The position numbers were made by a program, and so were the translations under genes. Shown here piece after piece: positions 35,177 through 43,298 of a DNA stretch of 64,000 nt. The stretch is from Lachnoclostridium sp. UBA1175. GTDB taxonomy: Bacteria; Bacillota; Clostridia; Lachnospirales; Lachnospiraceae. The notes beneath the pieces are model-generated. The model had not been told where the DNA came from, made no database searches, and worked only from the letters and a program-made list of their open reading frames with translations. Numbering within the stretch: position 1 is the stretch's first letter; every line of letters starts with the position of its first letter. The stretch lies in the NCBI GenBank assembly GCA_002311665.1, contig DBYX01000023.1, positions 62,001 through 126,000 of the forward strand, written 5' to 3'.

Positions 35177-35840
35177 TTTCTTCCTCCTCCTGATCTGTCG
35201 GTGCAGTTTGCCCGAACCCTCCGATCCGTCGGACGAGCGAGATCGCCGGTCCGAGGAACAGTGCCATAAGAATGATGCCGATGATCGGCACACCTCCGGC
35301 AAGCACGCCGGCGCCGATCGCCGCCCCGTCCCACGCGATACGCACGAGCATCGGCGGGACCTTCGGCCAGCGGCCTGTGATCTTCTCCGTCAGAATGATC
35401 GGCAGACCGTCATACGGAGAGACACCCATATCCACATTGATGTACACTGCCGCGCTGATGATAAAACACAACAGCGCGACGAGGAATATACTCCACCGAC
35501 CCGCAGGCATCGTGAACGCCTTCGCGGGGATGCATTTTCCCCAGAGCCACGTAAAAAAGTCCGCGTAGTAGCCGATCAGTACCATATTGAAAATCGTGCC
35601 GAACCCGATCAGCGAGCGCTTGAGCATCAGCACGACCGCCAGCATGACCGCGTTGACGATCAGCTGCCAGGTGCCGAAGCTTAAGCCGATGCGCTTCGAC
35701 GCCGAGAGGTTCATAAATGTGCACGGATCCGTGCCGAGGTCGCACATGATAAGAAATGAAAGGAAGAAGCCCATGCCGAACACGGCGACGAAACAGATCA
35801 GCACATCCCTCTTCTTCCCGCGAAAATGAAACGAATCCAT
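35163..35840 (-). CDS. YczE-like integral membrane protein
   Basis: 225 residues with about five membrane helices. The paired motifs CDLGTDPCTFMN and VDMGVSPYDGLP are the internal repeat typical of YczE/YyaS/DUF6198 proteins, thought to be small transporters or export factors. An acidic tail (TDQEEEENERQ) overlaps the nucleotidase start, so the two are translationally coupled. Confidence 0.8.
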   Translation of the reverse strand: MDSFHFRGKKRDVLICFVAVFGMGFFLSFLIMCDLGTDPCTFMNLSASKRIGLSFGTWQLIVNAVMLAVVLMLKRSLIGFGTIFNMVLIGYYADFFTWLWGKCIPAKAFTMPAGRWSIFLVALLCFIISAAVYINVDMGVSPYDGLPIILTEKITGRWPKVPPMLVRIAWDGAAIGAGVLAGGVPIIGIILMALFLGPAISLVRRIGGFGQTAPTDQEEEENERQ

Positions 35841-35938
35841 TCTTTTTCCTTGCTGTCCACTCTTAATATTTCCGCATAAAAACGGGATTAACAGGTGTAG
35901 TATAGACGATTGCGAATCCGCCTGTCAAGTGAGCGCGG

Positions 35939-36439
35939 TTATCTCCACGCTTCCTTCGGAAGCGGTTCCCCGTCGAGATGCACCTCCGTGAGCTCGTCCT
36001 CGGCCGAGTAGACAAGTTTCAGCGAAAAATAAGGCCCGTCCCCGCGCAGCAGCCGCAGGAACACCCGGTCACCCTCCCAGATCGGCAATCCGGTCACGCG
36101 GTCCTTCTCCACCCAGACCAGCTCCCCCTCGTCGCACACGCCCGGCTCCGCGTCCGGCGCGATCGTCGCGGTGTAGAGGTGCATATACTCGGTGATATCC
36201 TCGCCGTAACGGAAAGTCACGATCCCCCGCGCGCGGTACGATGCGAGCGTCATCCCCGTCTCCTCGGCAACCTCGCGCTTCAGGCACTCGTCCGGGCTCT
36301 CCCCGTACTGAAAATGCCCCCCGACGCCGATGTATTTATCCCGGTTGATGTCATTTTCCTTCTTGACACGGTGCAACATCAGATAGCTGTCACCCCTCTC
36401 GATGTAGCACAGCGTGGTAAGTTCCGGAATTCGATCCAT
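35939..36439 (-). CDS. Nudix hydrolase (MutT-like)
   Basis: 166 residues. The Nudix box reads GHFQYGESPDECLKREVAEE then TGM, with all conserved Gly and Glu residues. The start (IPELTTLCYIERGDSYLMLH) matches the 8-oxo-dGTP/NTP sanitising group. The real substrate cannot be told. It is transcribed alone. Confidence 0.9.
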   Translation of the reverse strand: MDRIPELTTLCYIERGDSYLMLHRVKKENDINRDKYIGVGGHFQYGESPDECLKREVAEETGMTLASYRARGIVTFRYGEDITEYMHLYTATIAPDAEPGVCDEGELVWVEKDRVTGLPIWEGDRVFLRLLRGDGPYFSLKLVYSAEDELTEVHLDGEPLPKEAWR

Positions 36440-36493
36440 AAATACCTCCGATTTATACGTTTGTTTTCAAAATGTTTACAATTTATTATTTTC

Positions 36494-36528
36494 TTCGACA
36501 AACTCTGCTAATATTTGTACGATATACT
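36494..36528 (+). promoter_or_regulatory. Small-RNA promoter 1 with Spo0A-box-like element
   Basis: TATACT (36523-36528) has no sigma-A -35 box at 17 bp. Instead TTCGACAAA (36494-36502), the reverse complement of TTTGTCGAA and thus a full match to the Spo0A box, ends 20 bp upstream, over the -35 position. Spo0A-activated promoters such as spoIIG have this layout. Activation by Spo0A is inference. Confidence 0.5.
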
Positions 36529-36534
36529 TCAGTC

Positions 36535-36654
36535 AAGAACAGAGGGAACGAAAGTTCCGACAATCAAATAAGCCTATTCAAATTTTCATATAATATCAGC
36601 CCGGTAAGCCAAAACTTACTCGGGCTTCTCCTCTTTCTTGGGGAGATTTTTTTT
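36535..36654 (+). ncRNA. Candidate small RNA 1 (about 120 nt)
   Basis: Bounded by the -10 box and a terminator, with no start codon followed by a convincing frame. The 5' part has a GGAAC-GAAA-GTTCC hairpin; the 3' part (from AAGCCTATTC) folds as AGCCCGGTAAG/CTTACTCGGGCT and then CTCC/GGGGAG plus eight T residues. I do not recognise a named RNA family. Copy 2 shares the 3' module. Confidence 0.6.
36598..36654 (+). terminator. Two-hairpin terminator of small RNA 1
   Basis: AGCCCGGTAAG pairs with CTTACTCGGGCT (one bulged T), then CTCC with GGAG around TCTTTCTTGG, followed by ATTTTTTTT. Confidence 0.8.
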
Positions 36655-36742
36655 GCCCGCCGATCACCGGCTGCCACCGCTTCCGCGCGAAATTGTCCGA
36701 AAAAATCCTTTGTTTTCAAAAATATTTACAAATTGTTGTTTT

Positions 36743-36778
36743 TTCCGACAAACTCTGCTCATATATGTACGTTATAAT
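36743..36778 (+). promoter_or_regulatory. Small-RNA promoter 2 with degenerate Spo0A-box-like element
   Basis: TATAAT (36773-36778) with TTCCGACAAA (36743-36752), one change from the box in copy 1, again 20 bp upstream. The spacer words CTCTGCT and TGTACG are kept in both copies. Confidence 0.45.
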
Positions 36779-36784
36779 TCAGAC

Positions 36785-36901
36785 AGAAGCAAAGGAAAGC
36801 GATACTTCTTCAAACAAAGCCTATTCATATTTTTCATATAATATCAGCCCGGTAAGCCAAAACTTACTCGGGCTTCTCCTCTTTCTTGGGGAGTTTTTTT
36901 A
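36785..36901 (+). ncRNA. Candidate small RNA 2 (about 117 nt)
   Basis: Same organisation as small RNA 1: divergent 5' part (AGAAG... ACTTCT can pair), conserved 3' block and a terminator (36846-36901) ending GGGGAG plus seven T residues. Purine-rich GGAAAGC in the 5' part could pair with an mRNA. It converges on the DUF2229 gene, ending about 20 bp from its stop codon. Confidence 0.6.
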
Positions 36902-36920
36902 TTTCCCCGTTCATATTCTC

Positions 36921-38132
36921 TTAATCCGGCAGTTTCTGGTCGATCAGCATGCTGATGCGGTTGTAGTAGTTCAGTTTCAGTCCGGAGGAATCCGTCTCCA
37001 CCACAGTGATCGCCGCATTCGGATACGCGCGGCGCAGATTCGGGTAGACGCCGCGGCCCGCGCACACGTTGGCCATACAACCGAACGGCGCGATGCAGAG
37101 AATTTTCCGCACGCCGTGGCGGATGTAATCGATCGTCTCGGCGCCGAGGAGCCAGCCGTCGCCGACCGTGAGGTTGTGCGACACAAGCTCACGGGAGTTC
37201 TTGTCCATCGTCTTGTAGCGGCTCAGGCAGTGGAAGCCGTTGCGGCGCAGCGCGAGTATCATCTCGTCCTGCACATGCATCATCAAGCGCTTCGCCAGCT
37301 CGAAGCCGACGCGCTCCGCGTTCCACTTCTTCGGCTTGTGGGAATCAATATAGTACAGGCCGTACCAGGACGCACCGTTCACGTGCGCCTCGCAGCCGTT
37401 CTCCTCGAGATAGTTGACAACGTTCCAGTTTCCGAGCGCACAGTATTTTACGTAAAATTCCGCCGCAAGTCCGATGACCTGCCGCTTCTCCCCCGTGCGC
37501 GGGATCTTGCGGAACGACTGTGCGATGCGCTCGAAATTGCGCTTCATATGACGAAGCGTCAGATGCCGTCCGAGGCGAAGGTCCGTCGAGAGCTCCTTCA
37601 TCCAGCGCTTGCACAGCGCGTCGGTCTCGCCCTTGTTGACCTCGTACGGGCGCGTCTGGTTCGTGAGCAGCAGCAAAATGTCGCCGTAATACAGGCCGAA
37701 CAGGCCGCGGACCGCCGTGTCATAGCTGATCGGAAACGAGATCTCGTCGCACACGTGCCGCACATTGATCGTCATCACGCGCACATCCTCGTAGTGCGAG
37801 TTGCGCAGCGACCGCTGCATCAGTCCGATGTAGCAGGCACCACGGCAGGCGTCGCCGGCCGTTGGCATCAATATGAATGTCTTCTTCGGGTCGTATTTGC
37901 CGCTCTTCAGGGCGCGGACCACCTGCCCCGTCATCAGTACGAACGGGTAACAGATGTCGTAGTTCACATATTTGAGGCCCTCCTCGCGCACGAGAAACTC
38001 ATCGTCGTCCTCGAGCGGAACACAGGAGTACCCCTTGGTCCAGAACATAAAACGCAGCAGCGGAAAATGCATATCCAGCGTCGCCGGGATCAGGATCGTG
38101 TTCTCCTCCCGGTTCTTCTTGATCTTGTACAT
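36921..38132 (-). CDS. DUF2229/2-hydroxyacyl-CoA dehydratase activase-like C-terminal protein
   Basis: 403 residues, related to the C-terminal part of the large proteins that join a CoA-enzyme-activase ATPase to DUF2229. Family blocks are GLKYVNYDICYPFVLMTGQV, PTAGDACRGACYIGLMQ and IAPFGCMANVCAGRGVYPNL then RRAYPNAAITVVETD. Several conserved Cys could hold an Fe-S cluster. The ATPase domain is absent, so it is a stand-alone C-terminal unit; a partner would have to be encoded elsewhere. Enzymatic role unknown. Confidence 0.82.
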   Translation of the reverse strand: MYKIKKNREENTILIPATLDMHFPLLRFMFWTKGYSCVPLEDDDEFLVREEGLKYVNYDICYPFVLMTGQVVRALKSGKYDPKKTFILMPTAGDACRGACYIGLMQRSLRNSHYEDVRVMTINVRHVCDEISFPISYDTAVRGLFGLYYGDILLLLTNQTRPYEVNKGETDALCKRWMKELSTDLRLGRHLTLRHMKRNFERIAQSFRKIPRTGEKRQVIGLAAEFYVKYCALGNWNVVNYLEENGCEAHVNGASWYGLYYIDSHKPKKWNAERVGFELAKRLMMHVQDEMILALRRNGFHCLSRYKTMDKNSRELVSHNLTVGDGWLLGAETIDYIRHGVRKILCIAPFGCMANVCAGRGVYPNLRRAYPNAAITVVETDSSGLKLNYYNRISMLIDQKLPD

Positions 38133-38180
38133 AACTACCCCCCGTAACCCGCGCCTCCCCGGCGCGGTGCTTGTCCTTTC

Positions 38181-38209
38181 ATGATAGAGGCAGCCGAAGG
38201 AAAAGTCAA
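38181..38209 (-). promoter_or_regulatory. Promoter of the DUF2229 gene
   Basis: TTGACT (38204-38209), 17 bp, TATCAT (38181-38186) on the minus strand. The -35 and spacer start TTGACTTTTCC are repeated in the divergent upp promoter. Confidence 0.7.
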
Positions 38210-38285
38210 CGAATATTTCTCCTCCGCTGCCCCGGGCGCCCTCCGGCGCGGCCGTGGATTCCTCTCGATCCGGGGCGGTTTGCTT

Positions 38286-38314
38286 TTGACTTTTCCGTCC
38301 GCGGGTAGTATAAT
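38286..38314 (+). promoter_or_regulatory. upp promoter
   Basis: TTGACT (38286-38291), 17 bp, TATAAT (38309-38314). TTGACTTTTCC (38286-38296) is an inverted copy of 38199-38209. Confidence 0.8.
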
Positions 38315-38366
38315 GAACAAGGTGCGAACAAGCGCGCCGACATGTTTAATCAGGAGGACGGATACG

Positions 38367-38996
38367 ATGGGTAAAGTAGTGATTATGGACCATCCGTTGC
38401 TGCAGCACAAGATCGGCATCATGCGGATGAAAGAGACTTCAACGAAGGATTTTCGCGACCTGGTCAACGAGGTTGCCATGCTGATATACTACGAGGCGAG
38501 CCGTGATCTTCCGCTCGCTGACAAGGAGATCGAGACACCGCTGTGCAAGACGACGGTGAAGGAGATCGCAGGCAAGAAGCTCTGCGTCGTTCCGATCCTT
38601 CGCGCCGGCATCGGCCTGTGCGACGGTATCCTGCGTATGAACCCGAACGCGAAGGTCGGACACATCGGCCTCTACCGCGACGAGCAGACGCTGGAGCCGC
38701 ACGAGTACTTCTGCAAGATGCCGCACGACGCCGCGGACCGTGACATATTCGTCGTCGATCCGATGCTTGCGACCGGCGGATCCGCCATCGCGGCGATCGA
38801 TATGCTCAAGAAGCGCGGCATCAACCGCATCCGCTTCCTGTGCCTGATCGCAGCTCCGGAGGGACTTGAGGCACTCCGCAAGGCGCATCCCGAGGTTGAC
38901 ATCTACATCGGCGCGATGGATGAATGCCTCAACGAAAACGGCTACATTCTTCCGGGTCTCGGCGACGCCGGCGACAGGATCTTCGGCACAAAGTAA
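38367..38996 (+). CDS. upp: Uracil phosphoribosyltransferase
   Basis: 209 residues. It makes UMP from uracil and PRPP in pyrimidine salvage. MDHPLLQHKIGIMRMKETST, the VVPILRAGIGLCDGIL block and the PRPP loop VDPMLATGGSAIAAIDML are textbook, as is the uracil-binding GYILPGLGDAGDRIFGTK tail. The ATG at 38367 has CAGGAGGA 9 nt upstream; the longer frame crosses the promoter. Confidence 0.98.
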   Translation: MGKVVIMDHPLLQHKIGIMRMKETSTKDFRDLVNEVAMLIYYEASRDLPLADKEIETPLCKTTVKEIAGKKLCVVPILRAGIGLCDGILRMNPNAKVGHIGLYRDEQTLEPHEYFCKMPHDAADRDIFVVDPMLATGGSAIAAIDMLKKRGINRIRFLCLIAAPEGLEALRKAHPEVDIYIGAMDECLNENGYILPGLGDAGDRIFGTK

Positions 38997-39008
38997 TTTT
39001 CCGCATAT

Positions 39009-39040
39009 AATATTGGTTCTACTATTGTAGAATCAATATT
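39009..39040. repeat. 14-bp hairpin after upp
   Basis: AATATTGGTTCTAC (39009-39022) pairs with GTAGAATCAATATT (39027-39040) around TATT, with one G-T wobble. It lies 12 bp past the stop and before the true terminator; it has no T-tract. It may protect the mRNA 3' end. Confidence 0.6.
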
Positions 39041-39057
39041 GTGAACACGACAAAAAG

Positions 39058-39099
39058 CAAGAGCCATACCCCGTCATTCGGGATATGGCTCTTTTTTTC
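39058..39099. terminator. Shared terminator between upp and the convergent response regulator
   Basis: The stem AGAGCCATA (39060-39068) with TATGGCTCT (39084-39092), plus CCCG/CGGG, is followed by seven T residues on the plus strand; on the minus strand the same stem is followed by TGCTTTTTG. Confidence 0.85.
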
Positions 39100-39127
39100 T
39101 CTGCCTGTCGGCTCCTCCGCCGCTCCG

Positions 39128-39775
39128 TCACTTCTTCCCCGTCAGGTAGTACACGGCGAGCGCCGTCCGGTGCGACAGCCCCTCTTTCGAGAGGATGCCG
39201 GTGATGTAATTCTTGACGGTTCCCTCGGAGATGAAGAGTTTGTTCGCAATCTCCTTGTTGGAGAGCCCCTCCGCAACCGCCTTGATGATCTCCAGCTCGC
39301 GCGGCGAGTAGTCCGATGCGTCAAATCCCGCTGCCGCGCTGCCCGAGGTGATCGCGCCCGCGGCTCCGCCCGCAAGCGACTCCAGGACGTTCGCGTCCAT
39401 CACGCCGGTCCCGTAGTAGACCGACTTGATCATCTGCTTGAGGTGCTCGGGCGTGTGGTTCTTGATCAGATAGCCCTTGGCGCCGTTTTTGAGCGCCTGC
39501 CGAACGAGCTCGTCGTCATCGAACGTGGTGAGGATGAGCACCTTTCCGAGCCCCCGCTCCACAATCTGCCGTGTCGCCTCAATACCGTCCATCTCCGGCA
39601 TCTGAATATCCATGAGGAAAATGTCGGGCGCCTCCCTTTCGGCGAGCTCAATGGCCTCCCTGCCGGTCGAGGCGGTGCCGAGCACTTCGAAATCGTCGTC
39701 GACATCCAGTATGATCTTCATTCCGTCCCGCACAAAATCGCTGTCGTCGGCGATGATGATCCTGATCTTATCCAT
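39128..39775 (-). CDS. NarL/LuxR-family response regulator
   Basis: 215 residues. Receiver domain with IIADDSDFVRDGMKIILD, phospho-acceptor in DIFLMDIQMPEMDGIE and Lys in YLIKNHTPEHL; C-terminal HTH with SPRELEIIKAVAEGLSNKEI and ANKLFISEGTVKNYITGILS. It is the last gene of the five-gene transporter/TCS operon, 51 bp after its kinase. Confidence 0.95.
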   Translation of the reverse strand: MDKIRIIIADDSDFVRDGMKIILDVDDDFEVLGTASTGREAIELAEREAPDIFLMDIQMPEMDGIEATRQIVERGLGKVLILTTFDDDELVRQALKNGAKGYLIKNHTPEHLKQMIKSVYYGTGVMDANVLESLAGGAAGAITSGSAAAGFDASDYSPRELEIIKAVAEGLSNKEIANKLFISEGTVKNYITGILSKEGLSHRTALAVYYLTGKK

Positions 39776-39826
39776 ACGCTGTTCCTCTCTGTCCGTGTAT
39801 TTCGCTGTGTCCCTGCCCCGCTTCCG

Positions 39827-40957
39827 CTACAGCGGCAGAAGCATCGTCACGGTGAAGCCCGCCTCCGTCTCAAACCCCAACGTGCCGCCGACCGCGCGCA
39901 CACGCCGGCGCATACCCGAGATTCCCATACCGTCGTGGATCTCCTTGCAGCCGACGCCGTCGTCGCGGATGCTGCACCGCACCATCTTGTTCATCACCAC
40001 GAGGCGGATGTCGATGTGCTTGCAATGCGCGTATTTCATCGAGTTGGAAACCGCCTCGAACGCGTTGTCGAGGATCACTTCCCACAGCTCGTCGCCGATC
40101 AGCGAGAGGTCGCCCTCGCTTCCGAACTCCGTTTCTACGCCCTTGCCGTTGCAGTCCTCGCAGAGCTTGTACAGCTGCAGCAGCGCCAGTTCCCGCTTCT
40201 CGGGGCGCTCCTTCCGAAGGATCCCGCGGATCTCGTCCATCCCGGTCCGGAGCTGGTCGATCACGGCCTGTGTCATCGCGCGCGATTTCTCCGGATCCTT
40301 CTCCATCAGCACCTTGACGCCCTCAAGCTGGTAGATTGAGCCGTTAATGTTGTGTCCGAGTTTGTCATGCAGCGTCTGCGAGAGGGACGCTCTCTCCTCG
40401 AGGATCTGATTTTCCGCAAGAAGCATACTCTTGCGGATCTCCTCGCGGGACGCGTTCTCTCGCTCGCGAATGTCCTTTTTGAGGTTCTGCTCCGTGACGA
40501 CGTCCTCGCGCATGCGCTCCCGGTAGCCCGCCACGACGTAGTTGTGCTGGATGTACAGGATCATGATCGTGAAAACCACGACGAACTGCACGGGAAAACC
40601 GAGCGGCGTCTCGATCCACGCGCCCAAAAGCGCCGTGAAATACCACCGGTAATCGAGCGCCGGGAAGAGCGACAGGACCTCGAAAAACGTGCAGTACGCG
40701 AGCAGAATGTACTCTCTCCCGCCGTAGGCGATCAACAGCAGATTCAACACCGCTCCGGCAAGCGTCATCGCAAGCTTCAGCCACCCGCGGAACAACTCCT
40801 TTGTCGCCATCACGCCGATGTATAACGAAACAAGCAGGAGCATCCCTACAGACACTCCTGTCGTTTCCGTCTCACTCATCGCGCCGTAGCCGCACAGCAC
40901 CACCAAGAGTGCGAGCCGCACGAAGATGAAATAGTTTTCCTTCAATCGATCACTCAT
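39827..40957 (-). CDS. Sensor histidine kinase (HisKA_3 type)
   Basis: 376 residues. The first ~150 residues hold five or six membrane helices with hardly any extracellular loop. The phosphotransfer motif is ERASLSQTLHDKLGHNINGS; the ATPase domain has LWEVILDNAFEAVSNSMKYA and GMGISGMRRRVRAVGGTLGF. It overlaps the preceding permease gene by 8 bp. It may sense the state of the transporter or envelope. Confidence 0.93.
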   Translation of the reverse strand: MSDRLKENYFIFVRLALLVVLCGYGAMSETETTGVSVGMLLLVSLYIGVMATKELFRGWLKLAMTLAGAVLNLLLIAYGGREYILLAYCTFFEVLSLFPALDYRWYFTALLGAWIETPLGFPVQFVVVFTIMILYIQHNYVVAGYRERMREDVVTEQNLKKDIRERENASREEIRKSMLLAENQILEERASLSQTLHDKLGHNINGSIYQLEGVKVLMEKDPEKSRAMTQAVIDQLRTGMDEIRGILRKERPEKRELALLQLYKLCEDCNGKGVETEFGSEGDLSLIGDELWEVILDNAFEAVSNSMKYAHCKHIDIRLVVMNKMVRCSIRDDGVGCKEIHDGMGISGMRRRVRAVGGTLGFETEAGFTVTMLLPL

Positions 40958-42200
40958 CGCTGTTCCTGAACCTGATCCCTACACTGCCGAGGCTTAAGGT
41001 GATTATCATATACGCTATTGTAACACAAAACAGCACAAAATACACCTTATTGTCGCGAACCATCAGCATTTCCGTCGCGTCCATGAACCACTTCTGCGGC
41101 ATCATATACGAGATCGTCTTGACCGCCTTCGCGGAGGAATCAAGCGGAAAATAAAGTCCGCTCAGCAGAGAGGACATGCTCCACAGCGTGAATGCCGCCA
41201 CGTTGGCGCTGAAGATGTTGCCGAGCAGGATGCCGAACAGAAGGCTCATCGAGCAGAAGATCAGCCCGAGCAGGAACACCATCACGAGGAGCGAAATCCG
41301 GTGGATGCCGAGCCTGTCAGTGTCGATCATGAACGAGCACACTCCCATCACGATCGTCAGCAGCACGGACACCACGCCGCCGCACAGGAATTTGGCGGCA
41401 TAATACCCCTTCGGCGAGATGTCGGTCAGCCGGATCCTTGTGAGCACCATATCCTTCTGCTCACTGATCACGGTGTGCGCCACGAAGATGCCGCCGAACA
41501 CAAAGCCGAGCGTCAGGATGGCAAATGCATATCCCATCAGCGCCTTCTGATCGAGCTGTTCGTTGGTCAGGTTTCGCGAGTTCTTACCGGCGAGCGAGAC
41601 AACCTTCATCTCGGGAAGTCTGCTGTTCACCTCCGCCAGGTAGGAAGCCGCCTTCTCACGGCCCACGGCAGCTGCCGCGGTTTTGATCTGGCCGATGATC
41701 ATATGAAGCTCATTGTCCAGAAGCGCCTTGCGCTCGTCCTCGGAGAGCGTGTATACCACCAGGCCGTCCGCCATGCTGCCGGCCGCCGCCTCCTCATCGA
41801 AGGACGGTCCGAGGTATAAAGCCGCACCCATGCGGTCGTCGCAGCCGTCGATCTCCATGCGGGCATCGGCGTCCGCCTTCGTCATCTGCGGCATCTTCGC
41901 GCGGCACACGAGAAATGCTCCGCTTCCCGTCAGTTTGTCCAGCAGGTACTCCGAGAGTCCGGTGCCTGCCGCGTCGTACACCTTGACGACGAATTTGCCT
42001 TTGCCGCCGTAGTAGGCGACCTTGGCGCTCTCGGAATCGAGTTCCACCTTCTCATAAATGCTCGTCACCTCGTAGGCTCCGAGGTTCGTCTGCTGCAGCC
42101 GGAGAACCACCGTGGAAAGAACCGGCGTGATCAACAGGAAGAACCAGAAGCCCGGGTTCCGGAACAGAATTTTACACGTTGTCTTTATGATCGCTCTCAT
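40950..42200 (-). CDS. ABC-2 type transporter permease (second)
   Basis: 416 residues. An N-terminal helix (FRNPGFWFFLLITPVLSTVV), an extracellular domain of about 200 residues and six C-terminal helices give the NatB/YhgE-like ABC-2 export layout. The start ATG overlaps the stop of the previous permease as TAATG, with AAGGAGAAG upstream; a longer frame exists but lies inside the neighbour. It pairs with the ATPase at 43299-44072. Confidence 0.88.
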   Translation of the reverse strand: MRAIIKTTCKILFRNPGFWFFLLITPVLSTVVLRLQQTNLGAYEVTSIYEKVELDSESAKVAYYGGKGKFVVKVYDAAGTGLSEYLLDKLTGSGAFLVCRAKMPQMTKADADARMEIDGCDDRMGAALYLGPSFDEEAAAGSMADGLVVYTLSEDERKALLDNELHMIIGQIKTAAAAVGREKAASYLAEVNSRLPEMKVVSLAGKNSRNLTNEQLDQKALMGYAFAILTLGFVFGGIFVAHTVISEQKDMVLTRIRLTDISPKGYYAAKFLCGGVVSVLLTIVMGVCSFMIDTDRLGIHRISLLVMVFLLGLIFCSMSLLFGILLGNIFSANVAAFTLWSMSSLLSGLYFPLDSSAKAVKTISYMMPQKWFMDATEMLMVRDNKVYFVLFCVTIAYMIITLSLGSVGIRFRNSDE

Positions 42201-43261
42201 TACTGTGCACTTCTCCTTATTCTTCCCGCCGCCAGATTCAGCAGCGAACACACCGCGAAGATCCCTGTCAGGAACAGGATCGCGCTCGCGACATAGTCGC
42301 TGTGTCCCATCGTCGAAAGCTCCACCAGCGCGCGGTTCTCGTGGTAGATCGGATCCATTTTCTTGAGCCATTCGGCGTGCGTCGAGAACATATACGTCTC
42401 AAAGCTTCCGCCGATGTAGCCGAGGATCCACACGATGCCGAAGGAAATGATGACGGACGCAAGCATACTGTTCGTCAGCTCGTAGATGAGCATCTCCAGC
42501 GCCGTTGCCGCCATGACCGAGAGGACCACGATCAGCGCGGACAGCGCGATGTTGCCCCAGTGGACACCCATGATCACTCCGCCGATCACCGCCGCGATCC
42601 CGACACCGCACGACACCACAGCCACAAGCGGGATGAAGCGCGACAGATACAGCTGCAGCACAGAGAGGTTCGATATGCGCAGTCTCTCATCGATGCGGTG
42701 CTTCTTCTCACTCGAAAACAGCCCTGCCGCGCAGACGAGCGCGCACCAGCCGAAGTACACGATGTATATGATCCCGTAGTAGTCGGTCGAGTCGACTGCG
42801 GGCACGAAGAACGGCTTCTCGGTCCGGAAACTGACGGCGGTGTAATCCCCGCTGATCACTCCGTTCACCATCGCGGAGAGCATGTACTGAAGAGTCCCGC
42901 TCTCCGACTTCGCGTCCTGCGTCTCGTAGATCGTATACGTGTCGGTTCCGAATTCCACGAAACAGGCAAGTTTGTAATCCTTGATCAGCGCCTCGGGCTC
43001 TCCGTCGCGGTACTCCGCAAACGTCACCCCGTTGTCCCTGCCGGTCGCGACGATCTCATTCACATACCCGCCGAACACGCTGTTCTGCTCCACACGGTAG
43101 CCTACCGTGAACTGTCCCGCGCCCTCATAGCTCTCCATCATCGCGGAAAATGCGCTCACCAGCACCGCGGTGACCACGATCGGGCAGAGCACGTACAGAA
43201 GGATGTTCACCGGGCTGCGGAACATGATTTTCAGATTGTTTTTGATCAGATATCGAATCAT
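42200..43261 (-). CDS. ABC-2 type transporter permease (first)
   Basis: 353 residues. It starts MIRYLIKNNLKIMFRSPVNI, then has the same plan as its partner: one helix, extracellular domain, and about six helices with IIYIVYFGWCALVCAAGLFS and MLASVIISFGIVWILGYIGG. The two permeases probably form a heterodimer. It lies 37 bp after the ATPase. Confidence 0.88.
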   Translation of the reverse strand: MIRYLIKNNLKIMFRSPVNILLYVLCPIVVTAVLVSAFSAMMESYEGAGQFTVGYRVEQNSVFGGYVNEIVATGRDNGVTFAEYRDGEPEALIKDYKLACFVEFGTDTYTIYETQDAKSESGTLQYMLSAMVNGVISGDYTAVSFRTEKPFFVPAVDSTDYYGIIYIVYFGWCALVCAAGLFSSEKKHRIDERLRISNLSVLQLYLSRFIPLVAVVSCGVGIAAVIGGVIMGVHWGNIALSALIVVLSVMAATALEMLIYELTNSMLASVIISFGIVWILGYIGGSFETYMFSTHAEWLKKMDPIYHENRALVELSTMGHSDYVASAILFLTGIFAVCSLLNLAAGRIRRSAQ

Positions 43262-43298
43262 AGTTATTCTCCGTTATCGGTTTTTACGGGCCCCCTCA

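Larger units (their letters stand above)
36462..36655. repeat. Tandem duplicated segment, copy 1
   Basis: Matches 36709-36901 over almost the whole length: TTTGTTTTCAAAA upstream, the CGACAAACTCTGCT element, the -10 region and an almost identical 82-nt 3' block with terminator. The middle of the transcribed region has diverged. Confidence 0.9.
36709..36901. repeat. Tandem duplicated segment, copy 2
   Basis: Second copy of the 36462-36655 segment, offset by about 247 bp. The intervening 50 bp (GCCCGCCGATCACCGGCTGC...) is unrelated and GC-rich. Confidence 0.9.

Noticed and set aside
33950..35269. 439-codon plus-strand frame opposite the 5'-nucleotidase gene
   Set aside because: The minus strand has all phosphoesterase motifs in order; this frame is its shadow.
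36535..36901. 6S RNA, SRP RNA or riboswitch identity for the tandem RNAs
   Set aside because: No SRP Alu/S-domain words, no long 6S-like open helix, and no downstream gene on the plus strand for a riboswitch to control.
36693..38147. Long plus-strand reading frame of 484 codons over the small-RNA copy and the DUF2229 gene
   Set aside because: It runs antisense through a clearly conserved minus-strand gene, starts inside the duplicated RNA unit and has a composition typical of a shadow frame.
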